In this document: positions 1-6,918 of the stretch, one piece after another | Layout of the letters: each line of letters starts with the position of its first letter | Numbering within the stretch: position 1 is the first letter of the stretch | Assembly (NCBI GenBank): GCA_003131985.1 | Contig: PKWH01000047.1 | Coordinates: 6,307 to 25,877, forward strand | Direction of reading: 5' to 3' | Origin: Acidobacteriota bacterium | GTDB taxonomy: Bacteria; Acidobacteriota; Terriglobia; Acidiferrales; UBA7541 | Length of the DNA: 19,571 nt | The notes under the pieces: generated by a model | What the model was told of the DNA's origin: nothing | The model's database searches: none | The model's input: only the letters and a program-made list of their open reading frames with translations | Program-made: the position numbers and the translations under genes

Positions 1-1167
1 GCGTCGTCCGCGCCGCTGGACCAATTCATCGTGCAGCACCCGGATTATTTTTTCGGACGCTCGCCGGAACACGCCTACGTTCAGCCGGACAATCTGGAAA
101 TTCTGATCAACCACCTGAAATGCGCGGCGTTTGAGCTACCTCTTTCACCCGATGAACGAATCGGAAACGTTGACTTGCAGCAACTGTGCGAGCGACTGGC
201 GGAGGCGGGATATCTCCATCGCAGCGGCGGAAACTGGCATTGGGTGCAGCAGGCGTATCCGGCAGACACGGTGAGCTTGCGGTCGGTGACGTCGGACAAT
301 TTTGTGATCATCGATGTGACTGGCAAGAGCGATGTAAGTGGAGAAAGCGACGGCGAGCCTGAAGTGATCGGCGAAGTGGATTTCTCTTCGGCGCTGACGA
401 CGGTACATCCGAAGGCGATCTACATTCACCAGGGGCAGCAGTATCACGTGGAGCGGCTGGATTTCGAGCAGCGCAAGGCGTATGTGAAGCGCGTAAATGT
501 TGATTATTTCACGGATGCGATTCGCTACACGCAAGTGCGCGTGCTGGAGATTGCCGAGGAGGAGAGCATTGCAGGACCCGCGGCTCGCGCGCATGGCGAC
601 GTGCTGGTGCGGTCGCAGGTGGTGGGATTCAAGAAGATCAAATTTTTTACCAACGAGAATGTGGGCGCGGGAAAACTTGAATTGCCGGAAAACGAAATGC
701 ACACCACGGCGTTCTGGATCACGCTGGAGCGCGAGTTGCTGGCCGGGTTGCCGTTTGCGCTATCCGACCGCCAGAGCGGGATTTTCGGTTTGCTGTACGC
801 GCTGGAATCGATGGCGACGCTGCTGCTGATGTGCGACCGGCGCGACCTGGGAACTGCAGTGGGCGAGCGGCCGGCTAGTCCTGGAATTGAAACGGATTGG
901 CAGGAGTTCACGACGGCGATGAGCGATCCGTCGCAGATGAAGGAATTCTTCGAGCCGAATCTGTACCTCTACGATGCGTATCCGGGCGGGATTGGATTCA
1001 GCGAGCCACTCTTTCGCGTGCACGATTTGCTGTTGCGGCGGACGCGCGAGTTGATCGCGGCTTGCCCATGCGAGCAAGGATGCCCATCTTGTGTGGGGCC
1101 AGTGGGAGAAAAAAGCGAGCACGCGAAAGAGGCGGCGCTGAAAATTTTGGAGCACCTGTGCGCGTGA
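1..1167 (+). CDS. mrfA: MrfA-type DEAD/DEAH-box helicase, C-terminal part (5' end cut by window edge)
   Basis: The reading frame is open from base 1, so only the C-terminal 388 residues are present; a GTG at base 31 is an internal Val, not a start. The helicase motor domains lie outside the window. What remains matches the C-terminal part of DUF1998 helicases: a PLDQFIVQHPDYFFG stretch at bases 16-60, then PDNLEILINHLKCAAFELP, then the DUF1998 region. Near the end is a C-x-C-x3-C-x2-C cluster (Cys codons at 1063, 1069, 1081 and 1090), the four-cysteine signature that binds zinc in Bacillus MrfA (YprA). MrfA helicases are 3'-5' DNA translocases implicated in repair of mitomycin-type damage. 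The next gene encodes the matching nuclease, overlapping by 4 bases, which strongly supports the MrfA assignment over other DUF1998 helicases. Function here is inferred from family and context. Confidence 0.85.
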   Translation, partial: ASSAPLDQFIVQHPDYFFGRSPEHAYVQPDNLEILINHLKCAAFELPLSPDERIGNVDLQQLCERLAEAGYLHRSGGNWHWVQQAYPADTVSLRSVTSDNFVIIDVTGKSDVSGESDGEPEVIGEVDFSSALTTVHPKAIYIHQGQQYHVERLDFEQRKAYVKRVNVDYFTDAIRYTQVRVLEIAEEESIAGPAARAHGDVLVRSQVVGFKKIKFFTNENVGAGKLELPENEMHTTAFWITLERELLAGLPFALSDRQSGIFGLLYALESMATLLLMCDRRDLGTAVGERPASPGIETDWQEFTTAMSDPSQMKEFFEPNLYLYDAYPGGIGFSEPLFRVHDLLLRRTRELIAACPCEQGCPSCVGPVGEKSEHAKEAALKILEHLCA

Positions 1168-2600
1168 GCAAGACGACACTAGATCGGTTCTCGCGGGTGA
1201 AGGCGTTGCAGAGGCCGCTGAACAGGGCATCGCGCGCTTTGAACTCGACGTTGCCGAATGCTTTCGGCGGACGAGAGGGCGTGGTTGGAGAGCCGCGCGG
1301 ATTTTCGCCGAATTTCCCGGAAGGCTCGGAGCGGCTGGCCGAGCTTTTGGGCGCGGCGGCGTTGCGAAACGAATTTGGCGAGCATCTGGCGCTGCGAAAA
1401 TGGTTTTCCGATGTGGCAGAGGGAGTGAAAACGGATTGCTCGCCGTTGGGCCACGGCATGGCGGATGAAAGGCTGGACGCATCGGCGCTGCGCCTTTTGC
1501 TGCCGGACGCTGCGGAAGAAGCGGCAGATCCGCGGCAATGGCTCTTCCTGGATACGGAGACCACCGGGATCATGGGCGGCAGCGGGACGTACGCGTTTAT
1601 GGTGGGGATTGCGTGGTGGGACGCGGGCGGGCTGGAAGTGGAACAATTTTTCATGCGCGATCATAGCGAGGAGCACGCGCTGCTGGTTACGCTTGCGGAG
1701 CGCATGGCGGAACGGTGCGTGCTGGTGACGTTCAACGGCAAGTCGTTTGATTGGCCGCTGCTGGAAACGCGCTATCGCATGACGCGGACGCTGCGGCCGC
1801 CCGCGCCGCGCGCGCACCTGGATTTTCTGCACCCTGCACGGAATTTGTGGCGATTGCGGATTGGGTCGGTTCGGTTGCAGGAGCTCGAACGCCACGTGCT
1901 CGGCTGGAATCGCGGGGCGGACGTGGCGTCTGAATTCATACCCGAAATATATTTTGATTTTCTGCGCGGAGGACCGCCTGAGCCGCTGGTCCCGATTTTT
2001 CTGCACAATCAAATGGATCTGCGCGGATTGGCGGCGCTTTCGAGCCGCATCGTAGCGCTGCTGTCCGAAGCGGATCGGCAGGGCAAAGACGGATTTGAGC
2101 TATTCGGGCTTTCGCGTATCTGCGAACGACGCGGAGAAGCGACACGGGCTCGGAAACACTACGAACAATCGCTCGCGTCGGATGAGTTGCCTCCAGAGAC
2201 AGACAGAGTGGCGAGGCGGTCGTTGGCACGAATGGCGAAGCGCGAAGGCGATCTTTCGCAGGCGCGTGATTTGTGGGAAGGAATGCTGGGAAATTCCCGC
2301 GAAGGATTTGAAGCATACGAGCAACTCGCGATTTATTACGAACGCCATATGCGCGAGCCGCGGCGTGCGGCGCTAATTTCGCGCGATGCGCTTACCGAGC
2401 TGCAACGAGCGAAGCGCCTCGGCGCGATTGCGCCCGGGGCGTATCAAAAGATGCGCACACGGTTCGAGCGGCGCCTGGCGAGGCTTCAGCGAAAGGCCGA
2501 AAGCCTGCCGCTGGAGCCGATAGTTGTGGAATCTCCGGCCCAAGTTGCGGAATCAGATAGAGGAGACAAAGCGAGGAGTTCCCGTGCCCGAACCGGATAG
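1164..2600 (+). CDS. mrfB: MrfB/YprB-like DEDD-family exonuclease with TPR-like C-terminus
   Basis: About 478 residues. An RNase H-like 3'-5' exonuclease core carries the DEDD acids: FLDTETTG (Asp130, Glu132), NGKSFDWPLL (Asp196) and HNQMD (His281, Asp285). LDFLHPAR with Asp220 sits between motifs II and III, as usual in this family. From about residue 312 the sequence becomes helical, TPR-like repeats (ICERRGEATRARKHYEQSL, then MAKREGDLSQARDLW). This exonuclease plus TPR layout is that of Bacillus MrfB (YprB), the partner of the MrfA helicase in mitomycin-lesion repair. The first ~125 residues are variable. I chose the GTG at 1164 because it gives a GTGA overlap with the upstream stop; GTG at 1158 is equally possible, with GGAG at 1149-1152 five bases upstream of it. 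Probably co-translated with the helicase gene. Confidence 0.85.
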   Translation: MSKTTLDRFSRVKALQRPLNRASRALNSTLPNAFGGREGVVGEPRGFSPNFPEGSERLAELLGAAALRNEFGEHLALRKWFSDVAEGVKTDCSPLGHGMADERLDASALRLLLPDAAEEAADPRQWLFLDTETTGIMGGSGTYAFMVGIAWWDAGGLEVEQFFMRDHSEEHALLVTLAERMAERCVLVTFNGKSFDWPLLETRYRMTRTLRPPAPRAHLDFLHPARNLWRLRIGSVRLQELERHVLGWNRGADVASEFIPEIYFDFLRGGPPEPLVPIFLHNQMDLRGLAALSSRIVALLSEADRQGKDGFELFGLSRICERRGEATRARKHYEQSLASDELPPETDRVARRSLARMAKREGDLSQARDLWEGMLGNSREGFEAYEQLAIYYERHMREPRRAALISRDALTELQRAKRLGAIAPGAYQKMRTRFERRLARLQRKAESLPLEPIVVESPAQVAESDRGDKARSSRARTG

Positions 2601-2646
2601 CACTGCGGCAAGACTTGCGAGAAGCTCGAACCTGGAGAGTATTACG

Positions 2647-3666
2647 ATGCCTGAAGTAACGGACCCTTATCTGCGCGAACAACTTGAAAAAAGGCGCGCC
2701 GAGTTGAATTCCGCGGTTTCGGCGGCGATGCCTGAAGCGCCCGGAGCGCCATTGCTGGAAATTCTTGGCGAAGTGAACTCCGCGCTGCAGAGGATGGATG
2801 ACGGAACGTACGGCATCTGTCCGACGTGCAACGATACGGTGGAGAAAGAACGTCTGCTCGCCGATCCGCTGGTGCGATTTTGCCTCGATCACCTTACGAG
2901 CGGGGAGCAGCGCGCGCTGGAGCGCGACATGGAGCTGGCGGCGAAAATTCAGCGCGGGCTGCTGCCGGAAACGAACCTGCGATTTAACGATTGGCGCGTG
3001 CACTACCAATATAAGCCGGCCGGCCTGGTGAGCGGCGATTACTGCGATTTGATTTCGCCAACGAACGTTGATGGGAAGCTGGTGTTTCTCTTCGGCGATG
3101 TGGCGGGAAAAGGCGTGGCTGCCGCGCTTCTGATGTCGCACTTGCACGCAATGTTTCGCAGTCTTTCCGGGGTGGGGCTCGAACTGGATGGGCTTCTTGA
3201 GCGGGCGAATCACGTTTTCTGCGAGAGCACGATTGCGGGCCAGTACGCGACGCTCATTTGCGGGCGCGCGGGCGGGACCGGTGAAGTGGAGATCGCAAGC
3301 GCCGGACATTTCCCGGCACTGATCGTCGGGAAGGACGGAGTGAGGAAGATTGGTTCGACGGGCGTGCCGCTCGGGATGTTTGCGAAAAGCCGGTACACGA
3401 TCGAACGGGTGCTACTGGAGCCAGGAGACAGCGTGGTTCTTTACACCGATGGAATCTCGGAAGCGGCAAATACCAAGGGCGAGGAATATGGCGTGGCGCG
3501 GATCATGCGCGTGGCAGGAGAACGGCACGGCTGGGTGCCGCAAGAGCTGCTGGCGGCTTGTTTGAAGGACGTGAACAGCTTTTCGTCAGGCGCGCGACAA
3601 GCCGACGACCAGACTATGATGGTGATTCACCGAACGGATTCCGCGGGGATTTCGCTCGACGACTGA
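2647..3666 (+). CDS. DksA/TraR-like zinc finger fused to SpoIIE/PP2C-type phosphatase
   Basis: 339 residues from the ATG at 2647, which has GGAG eight bases upstream. GTG at 2584, preceded by GAGGAG five bases away, is a real alternative giving 360 residues and a 17-base overlap with mrfB. Residues 1-85 resemble the DksA/TraR C-terminal module: a helical hairpin, then YGICPTC and FCLDH, giving C58-x2-C61-x17-C79-x2-H82. Residues ~95-330 form a SpoIIE (PPM) phosphatase domain with metal-binding acids in SGDYCD (Asp131, Asp134), GDVAGKG (Asp151), LYTDG (Asp268) and ADDQT (Asp320/321). Such phosphatases usually dephosphorylate anti-sigma-factor antagonists or other Ser/Thr-phosphoproteins. There is no membrane segment, so it is cytoplasmic. 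The sensor is presumably the zinc-finger module; the substrate is unknown. Confidence 0.85.
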   Translation: MPEVTDPYLREQLEKRRAELNSAVSAAMPEAPGAPLLEILGEVNSALQRMDDGTYGICPTCNDTVEKERLLADPLVRFCLDHLTSGEQRALERDMELAAKIQRGLLPETNLRFNDWRVHYQYKPAGLVSGDYCDLISPTNVDGKLVFLFGDVAGKGVAAALLMSHLHAMFRSLSGVGLELDGLLERANHVFCESTIAGQYATLICGRAGGTGEVEIASAGHFPALIVGKDGVRKIGSTGVPLGMFAKSRYTIERVLLEPGDSVVLYTDGISEAANTKGEEYGVARIMRVAGERHGWVPQELLAACLKDVNSFSSGARQADDQTMMVIHRTDSAGISLDD

Positions 3667-3738
3667 TTCGGGCGTCCCGTTTGGAGATAAGAACCTGCGT
3701 CTGCCACAACTCTCTGTAGCGCCTGTGCCTTCCGTTCG

Positions 3739-5151
3739 CTAGCTGCCAAAACCAGAATCGATAGTGGAAAGTGAGCGTGTGATTGCCTGCGGCGGCTTGG
3801 CGTCCGCGTCTGTGGGAGCGAGAGCCGGGGGCAAACCCACTGCGCGATTAATTTTGTCGAATGTATCGCGACCGGCGTTTTCAACGATCAAGCAGGTGGT
3901 AGCGGCGCAATGGAGGAAGACTCCGCCGGCGTCGGTCTGAAACTGGAAAAAATTGGGGCGGCGGAAGAGTTCCCGGCGGTCAGTGTGCTTCAGTTCGAGC
4001 ACTTCGCTGTATTGGCCGAAGAAGCGCGCCGCATCGTCCGGGTTGTCGAGCGCGATGCGAAACACGAGCGAAGTATTCTTGGTGGTAGCACTTTCAAATG
4101 TGGCGTAGCGATCGCCTTTCCAGGCCGGAGAAATCCTATCGGCGCGCTCTTGTCCGATAAACTGTTTCAAAACCTCGCCGAGGCCGAATTCACCCAGGAC
4201 ATTTTCTTCCAGAAGCTTCCAGTCCTCCGGCACCAATCCTTTCCAAACAGGCAAAGTGACGGATTCCGGCTTTACGCTCGACAAATAGAGCTCCGGATGA
4301 ATGATTTGCTGGGTGGAGACAGGAGGATTTTCGAAAATCAGGTGAAGATCCTGCCAGCCGGAATGAGCTTTCAGAAACTGCTGGGAAAAGCCGGTGCCCG
4401 CGAGATAGGGGAAAAGCAGCTCGTCACGGATGAAGAGAGGAGCCTTGGAGAGTTTAGGATCTTTGTCCATTTCGCTGACTGCGCCGGAACGGATAAGAAG
4501 CGAAACGTCGGGCAAGTCGCGGACGCCCATCTTTTGATCTCGCATGGTGTAGTCCACCATGGCAGCTAACGCGGAACCTTCGCTAACGGACTGGCGCGCG
4601 AGTTCGGCGTCATCGTTGGGCCGGGCCGCCTTGATCCAAGGATCGATGTGAAAAGACTGGTCCTCTAAAGCGTGGGTCAATTCGTGGGACATTACCTCGC
4701 GCTGCTCATCGGCCGGGATCCAGTCGGCAATATAGAATTCCTTCGCTTTTGGGTCGTACAGGCCGGCGACTTGATCGGTGAGAACGTCGAGCATGAAAGA
4801 ATCGAGCGGAAAGTCCTTGGGGATCAAACCAAAGGCTTCGAGGGTCTTGGTGTCGGCGTGGCGCTGGGCGTCGGTTCTGTCTTCTTTTTCCTCGACAACC
4901 AGATACTCGCGGATTTCCTGTTTCGAGCGCAGGCTCTTTTTAAGCGGCTCCTTAATGGGGAGGGCCAGGATTTGGCTCATTTGCGCAAGGACCTCGTCGG
5001 CTGCTTTTAAGAATTCGGGATTGGACGCTGAGGGAACTTGCGCGGACGCCGGCGTTCGCGCAGGAGCTTCTATTTTCGGCGAAGCGGACTGATGAGCGGC
5101 CGCTACCATGCTCAACGAAAACGCGAGTAACAAAACCGCAAACCGCTTCAT
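3739..5151 (-). CDS. Exported HExxH metallopeptidase-like protein
   Basis: 470 residues. The start is the ATG at 5151, with GGAGG five bases upstream. Residues 1-20 form a signal peptide (Lys-Arg, hydrophobic core, Ala-rich end), followed by a Pro/Ala-rich linker, so export is expected. GLYDPKAKEFYI (130-141) leads into MSHELTHALEDQ, with the zinc-binding His156-Glu157-x-x-His160. A second Glu follows in SEGSA (Glu191), spaced like the third ligand of gluzincin peptidases. The ~270 residues after this show no motif I recognise. This pattern fits uncharacterised secreted putative metallopeptidases common in Acidobacteriota; substrate unknown. The gene is monocistronic, convergent with the phosphatase gene and divergent from the HD-GYP regulator. 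A candidate promoter lies at 5208-5236. Catalysis is inferred from motifs only. Confidence 0.75.
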   Translation of the reverse strand: MKRFAVLLLAFSLSMVAAAHQSASPKIEAPARTPASAQVPSASNPEFLKAADEVLAQMSQILALPIKEPLKKSLRSKQEIREYLVVEEKEDRTDAQRHADTKTLEAFGLIPKDFPLDSFMLDVLTDQVAGLYDPKAKEFYIADWIPADEQREVMSHELTHALEDQSFHIDPWIKAARPNDDAELARQSVSEGSALAAMVDYTMRDQKMGVRDLPDVSLLIRSGAVSEMDKDPKLSKAPLFIRDELLFPYLAGTGFSQQFLKAHSGWQDLHLIFENPPVSTQQIIHPELYLSSVKPESVTLPVWKGLVPEDWKLLEENVLGEFGLGEVLKQFIGQERADRISPAWKGDRYATFESATTKNTSLVFRIALDNPDDAARFFGQYSEVLELKHTDRRELFRRPNFFQFQTDAGGVFLHCAATTCLIVENAGRDTFDKINRAVGLPPALAPTDADAKPPQAITRSLSTIDSGFGS

Positions 5152-5488
5152 CGCTACCTCCGAAGAACTCGACGACAGCACTCACTAGATTTGGATGTCT
5201 ATGAAGAATAACAGGTTTCCCCGCGGTTCTGCTCAACACGCAAGAATATACGCCGGCTGGACTGAGGAGTTTGTGCATCTGAGAGGCCTAAAATTGAATC
5301 AGCAGCACCGTGTTTTTTCTCCAAATCCGCGATTCTTGAAAGGGATGTAACGGCTTCGGGCGGCGTCATGGGAGGAATTCCGAGTCACGTGACAGGCATT
5401 GTGCAAACTAGCACGCGGTCGAAACAAGGCGTCCACGCCGGAATGTGGCCAAGCTTATACTTATGATGGGCACGCTTCGGAGCCGACA
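5152..5488. other. Divergent intergenic region
   Basis: 337 bases between the divergent metallopeptidase and HD-GYP genes. I see no convincing coding sequence. It holds the candidate minus-strand promoter at 5208-5236 and a perfect 10-base palindrome GTCACGTGAC at 5384-5393, which could be an operator half-site core or chance. No clear -35/-10 pair is visible for the plus-strand gene, although a TATACT hexamer lies at 5456-5461. Confidence 0.6.
5208..5236 (-). promoter_or_regulatory. Candidate sigma70-type promoter of the metallopeptidase gene
   Basis: Read on the minus strand, a -35-like TTGAGC (5231-5236) is separated by 17 bases from a -10-like TGTTAT (5208-5213). Each box matches four of six consensus bases. 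Transcription would start near 5201, leaving a leader of about 50 bases before the ATG at 5151. The match is modest. Confidence 0.35.
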
Positions 5489-6568
5489 GTGGAGCGAGAA
5501 AAAATCCTAGTAGTGGATGACGAAGAGGCAATTCGAGAGGTCGTCTCGACTCTGCTCGATTCGCAAGGATATAAGTGCACCGTGTGCCCGAACGGTGTGA
5601 TCGCGTTGGAGGCTTTCGGGAACGATTCGTTCGACCTGGTATTGAGCGACATCGTGATGCCGGAAATGGACGGCATACGCCTGCTTTCCGAGTTGCGCGC
5701 CGAAGATCCGGACGTGCCGGTGATCATGGTCACTGCGATGCACGATATCTCCATCGCACTGGAAGCGATACGCGCCGGGGCGTACGACTACATTCTGAAA
5801 CCGTTTGAGAAGGACCAGCTTCACCTGAGCGTCCGGCGAGCGCTGGAACACCGGCAGCTCGTGCTCGAAAACCGGACTTACCAGAGCGATTTGGAGCATT
5901 TGGTGGCGGAGCGCACGCAGCAGCTATCGATTGCGCTGCAAGACCTGGAACAATCGTACGATTACACGCTGGAAGCGCTGGGCGGCGCGTTGGACGCGAA
6001 GGACGCGGAAACGGAAGGCCACTGCCAGCGCGTGACGGCGTTCACGATCACCATGGCTCGAATCATGGGCGTGGACAAAGCGCTGCTGCGGCACATCGCG
6101 CGCGGCGCGTTCCTGCACGATATCGGCAAGATGGGGATTCCTGACAGCATTCTCCGAAAACCGGGTCCGCTGACAAATGAAGAGCGCGAAATCATGCGCA
6201 CACACTGCGATATAGGATTTTCGGTGCTGAAGCGAATTCCCTTCTTGAAGGATGCAGCCGAGATCGTACTGACGCACCAGGAATGTTTCGACGGCACGGG
6301 ATACCCTCGGGGGCTAAAAGGTGAACAGATTCCGCTGGGCGCTAGAATATTCGCGGTGGCGGATACGCTCGACGCGATGATTTCCGATCGTCCGTATCGC
6401 AAAGCGATGCCAATTTCGGCCGCCCGAGAAGAAATTCGACGATATGCGGGCCGCCAATTCGATCCGCGCGTGGTGGAAGTGTTTTTGTCGCAACCGGACA
6501 GCGTCTGGCTGGAACTTCACCATAAAGTGGGCGATCCGTTCCGGCTGGCCCAACTCGAACACGTTTAG
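5489..6568 (+). CDS. Response regulator with HD-GYP output domain (probable c-di-GMP phosphodiesterase)
   Basis: 359 residues from GTG at 5489, with GGAG at 5479-5482 six bases upstream; an in-frame TTG at 5399 would add 30 unconserved residues. Residues 4-120 are a CheY-like receiver: acidic pair Asp10/Asp11, phospho-acceptor Asp54 in LSDIVMPEMDG, Thr82 and Lys104 in LKPF. A short coiled linker (130-160) joins an HD-GYP domain. That domain has His178, HDIGK (His210, Asp211, Lys214), His239, THQECFDGTGYP (His263, Gln264, Glu265, GYP 271-273) and Asp292. HD-GYP proteins hydrolyse c-di-GMP to pGpG or GMP; this architecture is RpfG-like. Oddly, the usual HHE is HQE, so one metal ligand is altered. 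No histidine kinase is adjacent. PilZ genes elsewhere in the window suggest c-di-GMP signalling in this organism. Confidence 0.9.
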   Translation: MEREKILVVDDEEAIREVVSTLLDSQGYKCTVCPNGVIALEAFGNDSFDLVLSDIVMPEMDGIRLLSELRAEDPDVPVIMVTAMHDISIALEAIRAGAYDYILKPFEKDQLHLSVRRALEHRQLVLENRTYQSDLEHLVAERTQQLSIALQDLEQSYDYTLEALGGALDAKDAETEGHCQRVTAFTITMARIMGVDKALLRHIARGAFLHDIGKMGIPDSILRKPGPLTNEEREIMRTHCDIGFSVLKRIPFLKDAAEIVLTHQECFDGTGYPRGLKGEQIPLGARIFAVADTLDAMISDRPYRKAMPISAAREEIRRYAGRQFDPRVVEVFLSQPDSVWLELHHKVGDPFRLAQLEHV

Positions 6569-6613
6569 AAGCGTTTTCGCGCAAGCCGCGAGATTCTACT
6601 GGACGTTCCTACC

Positions 6614-6642
6614 TTGCGCTGCGAAACGCACCCCTGTAGTAT
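6614..6642 (+). promoter_or_regulatory. Weak candidate promoter of the small cysteine-rich protein gene
   Basis: TTGCGC (6614-6619) and TAGTAT (6637-6642) are separated by 17 bases, just upstream of the GGAGGA ribosome-binding site at 6651-6656. The boxes match only three and four of six consensus bases. The alternative is read-through from the HD-GYP gene, which ends 95 bases upstream of the ATG. Confidence 0.2.
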
Positions 6643-6663
6643 CCTGCGACGGAGGAATTGCAG

Positions 6664-6918
6664 ATGGGACTGGTTCCAATCAAGACTGCTTCGACCACCG
6701 GCTACTGCGACTGCATTTGCGATTGCTACGAACTTGCCAGCCAACGCGATGAAGAGACGGGAAAAGGATATTGCCCCCGCTGCGCAAAAGAACATTTGGA
6801 GATGAACCGGGGAGTCGGAATTCCACAGTTGCCGCCTTCGAAGTTGCCGGACCATGAAGGACCGGAATTGAAGCTCGAGACTCCTGAAACGGCGGACCCG
6901 CCGGGGCGCTTGCGTTAA
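6664..6918 (+). CDS. Small cysteine-rich protein (CxCxCxC and CxxC)
   Basis: 84 residues; ATG at 6664 has a near-perfect GGAGGA ribosome-binding site seven bases upstream, good evidence that this short frame is translated. The N-terminal half carries YCDCICDCY (four Cys alternating with other residues), then, about 18 residues later, YCPRCAKEH (C-x2-C followed by a His). This suggests a compact zinc- or other metal-binding fold. The C-terminal ~35 residues are Pro- and acidic-rich and probably disordered. There is no signal peptide or membrane segment. I do not recognise the family. Its stop codon (6916-6918) interlocks with that of the convergent aminotransferase gene (6915-6917), so the two messages overlap at their 3' ends. 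It lies downstream of the HD-GYP gene on the same strand, but a functional link is not shown. Confidence 0.75.
   Translation: MGLVPIKTASTTGYCDCICDCYELASQRDEETGKGYCPRCAKEHLEMNRGVGIPQLPPSKLPDHEGPELKLETPETADPPGRLR

Noticed and set aside
2392..3309. A 305-codon minus-strand open frame opposite mrfB and the phosphatase gene
   Set aside because: It spans two real plus-strand genes, its product is Arg/His-rich without motifs, and it has no ribosome-binding site that I could find.
3667..3738. Shared terminator between the convergent phosphatase and metallopeptidase genes
   Set aside because: I could not find a stable GC-rich stem with a T-run on either strand in these 72 bases.
3910..4569. A 219-codon plus-strand open frame opposite the metallopeptidase gene
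   Set aside because: The opposite strand has a signal peptide, HExxH motif and strong ribosome-binding site; this frame has none of these.
5399..5488. A longer HD-GYP regulator starting at TTG 5399
   Set aside because: The extra 30 residues precede the normal start of a receiver domain and are not receiver-like; GTG 5489 has a well-spaced GGAG.
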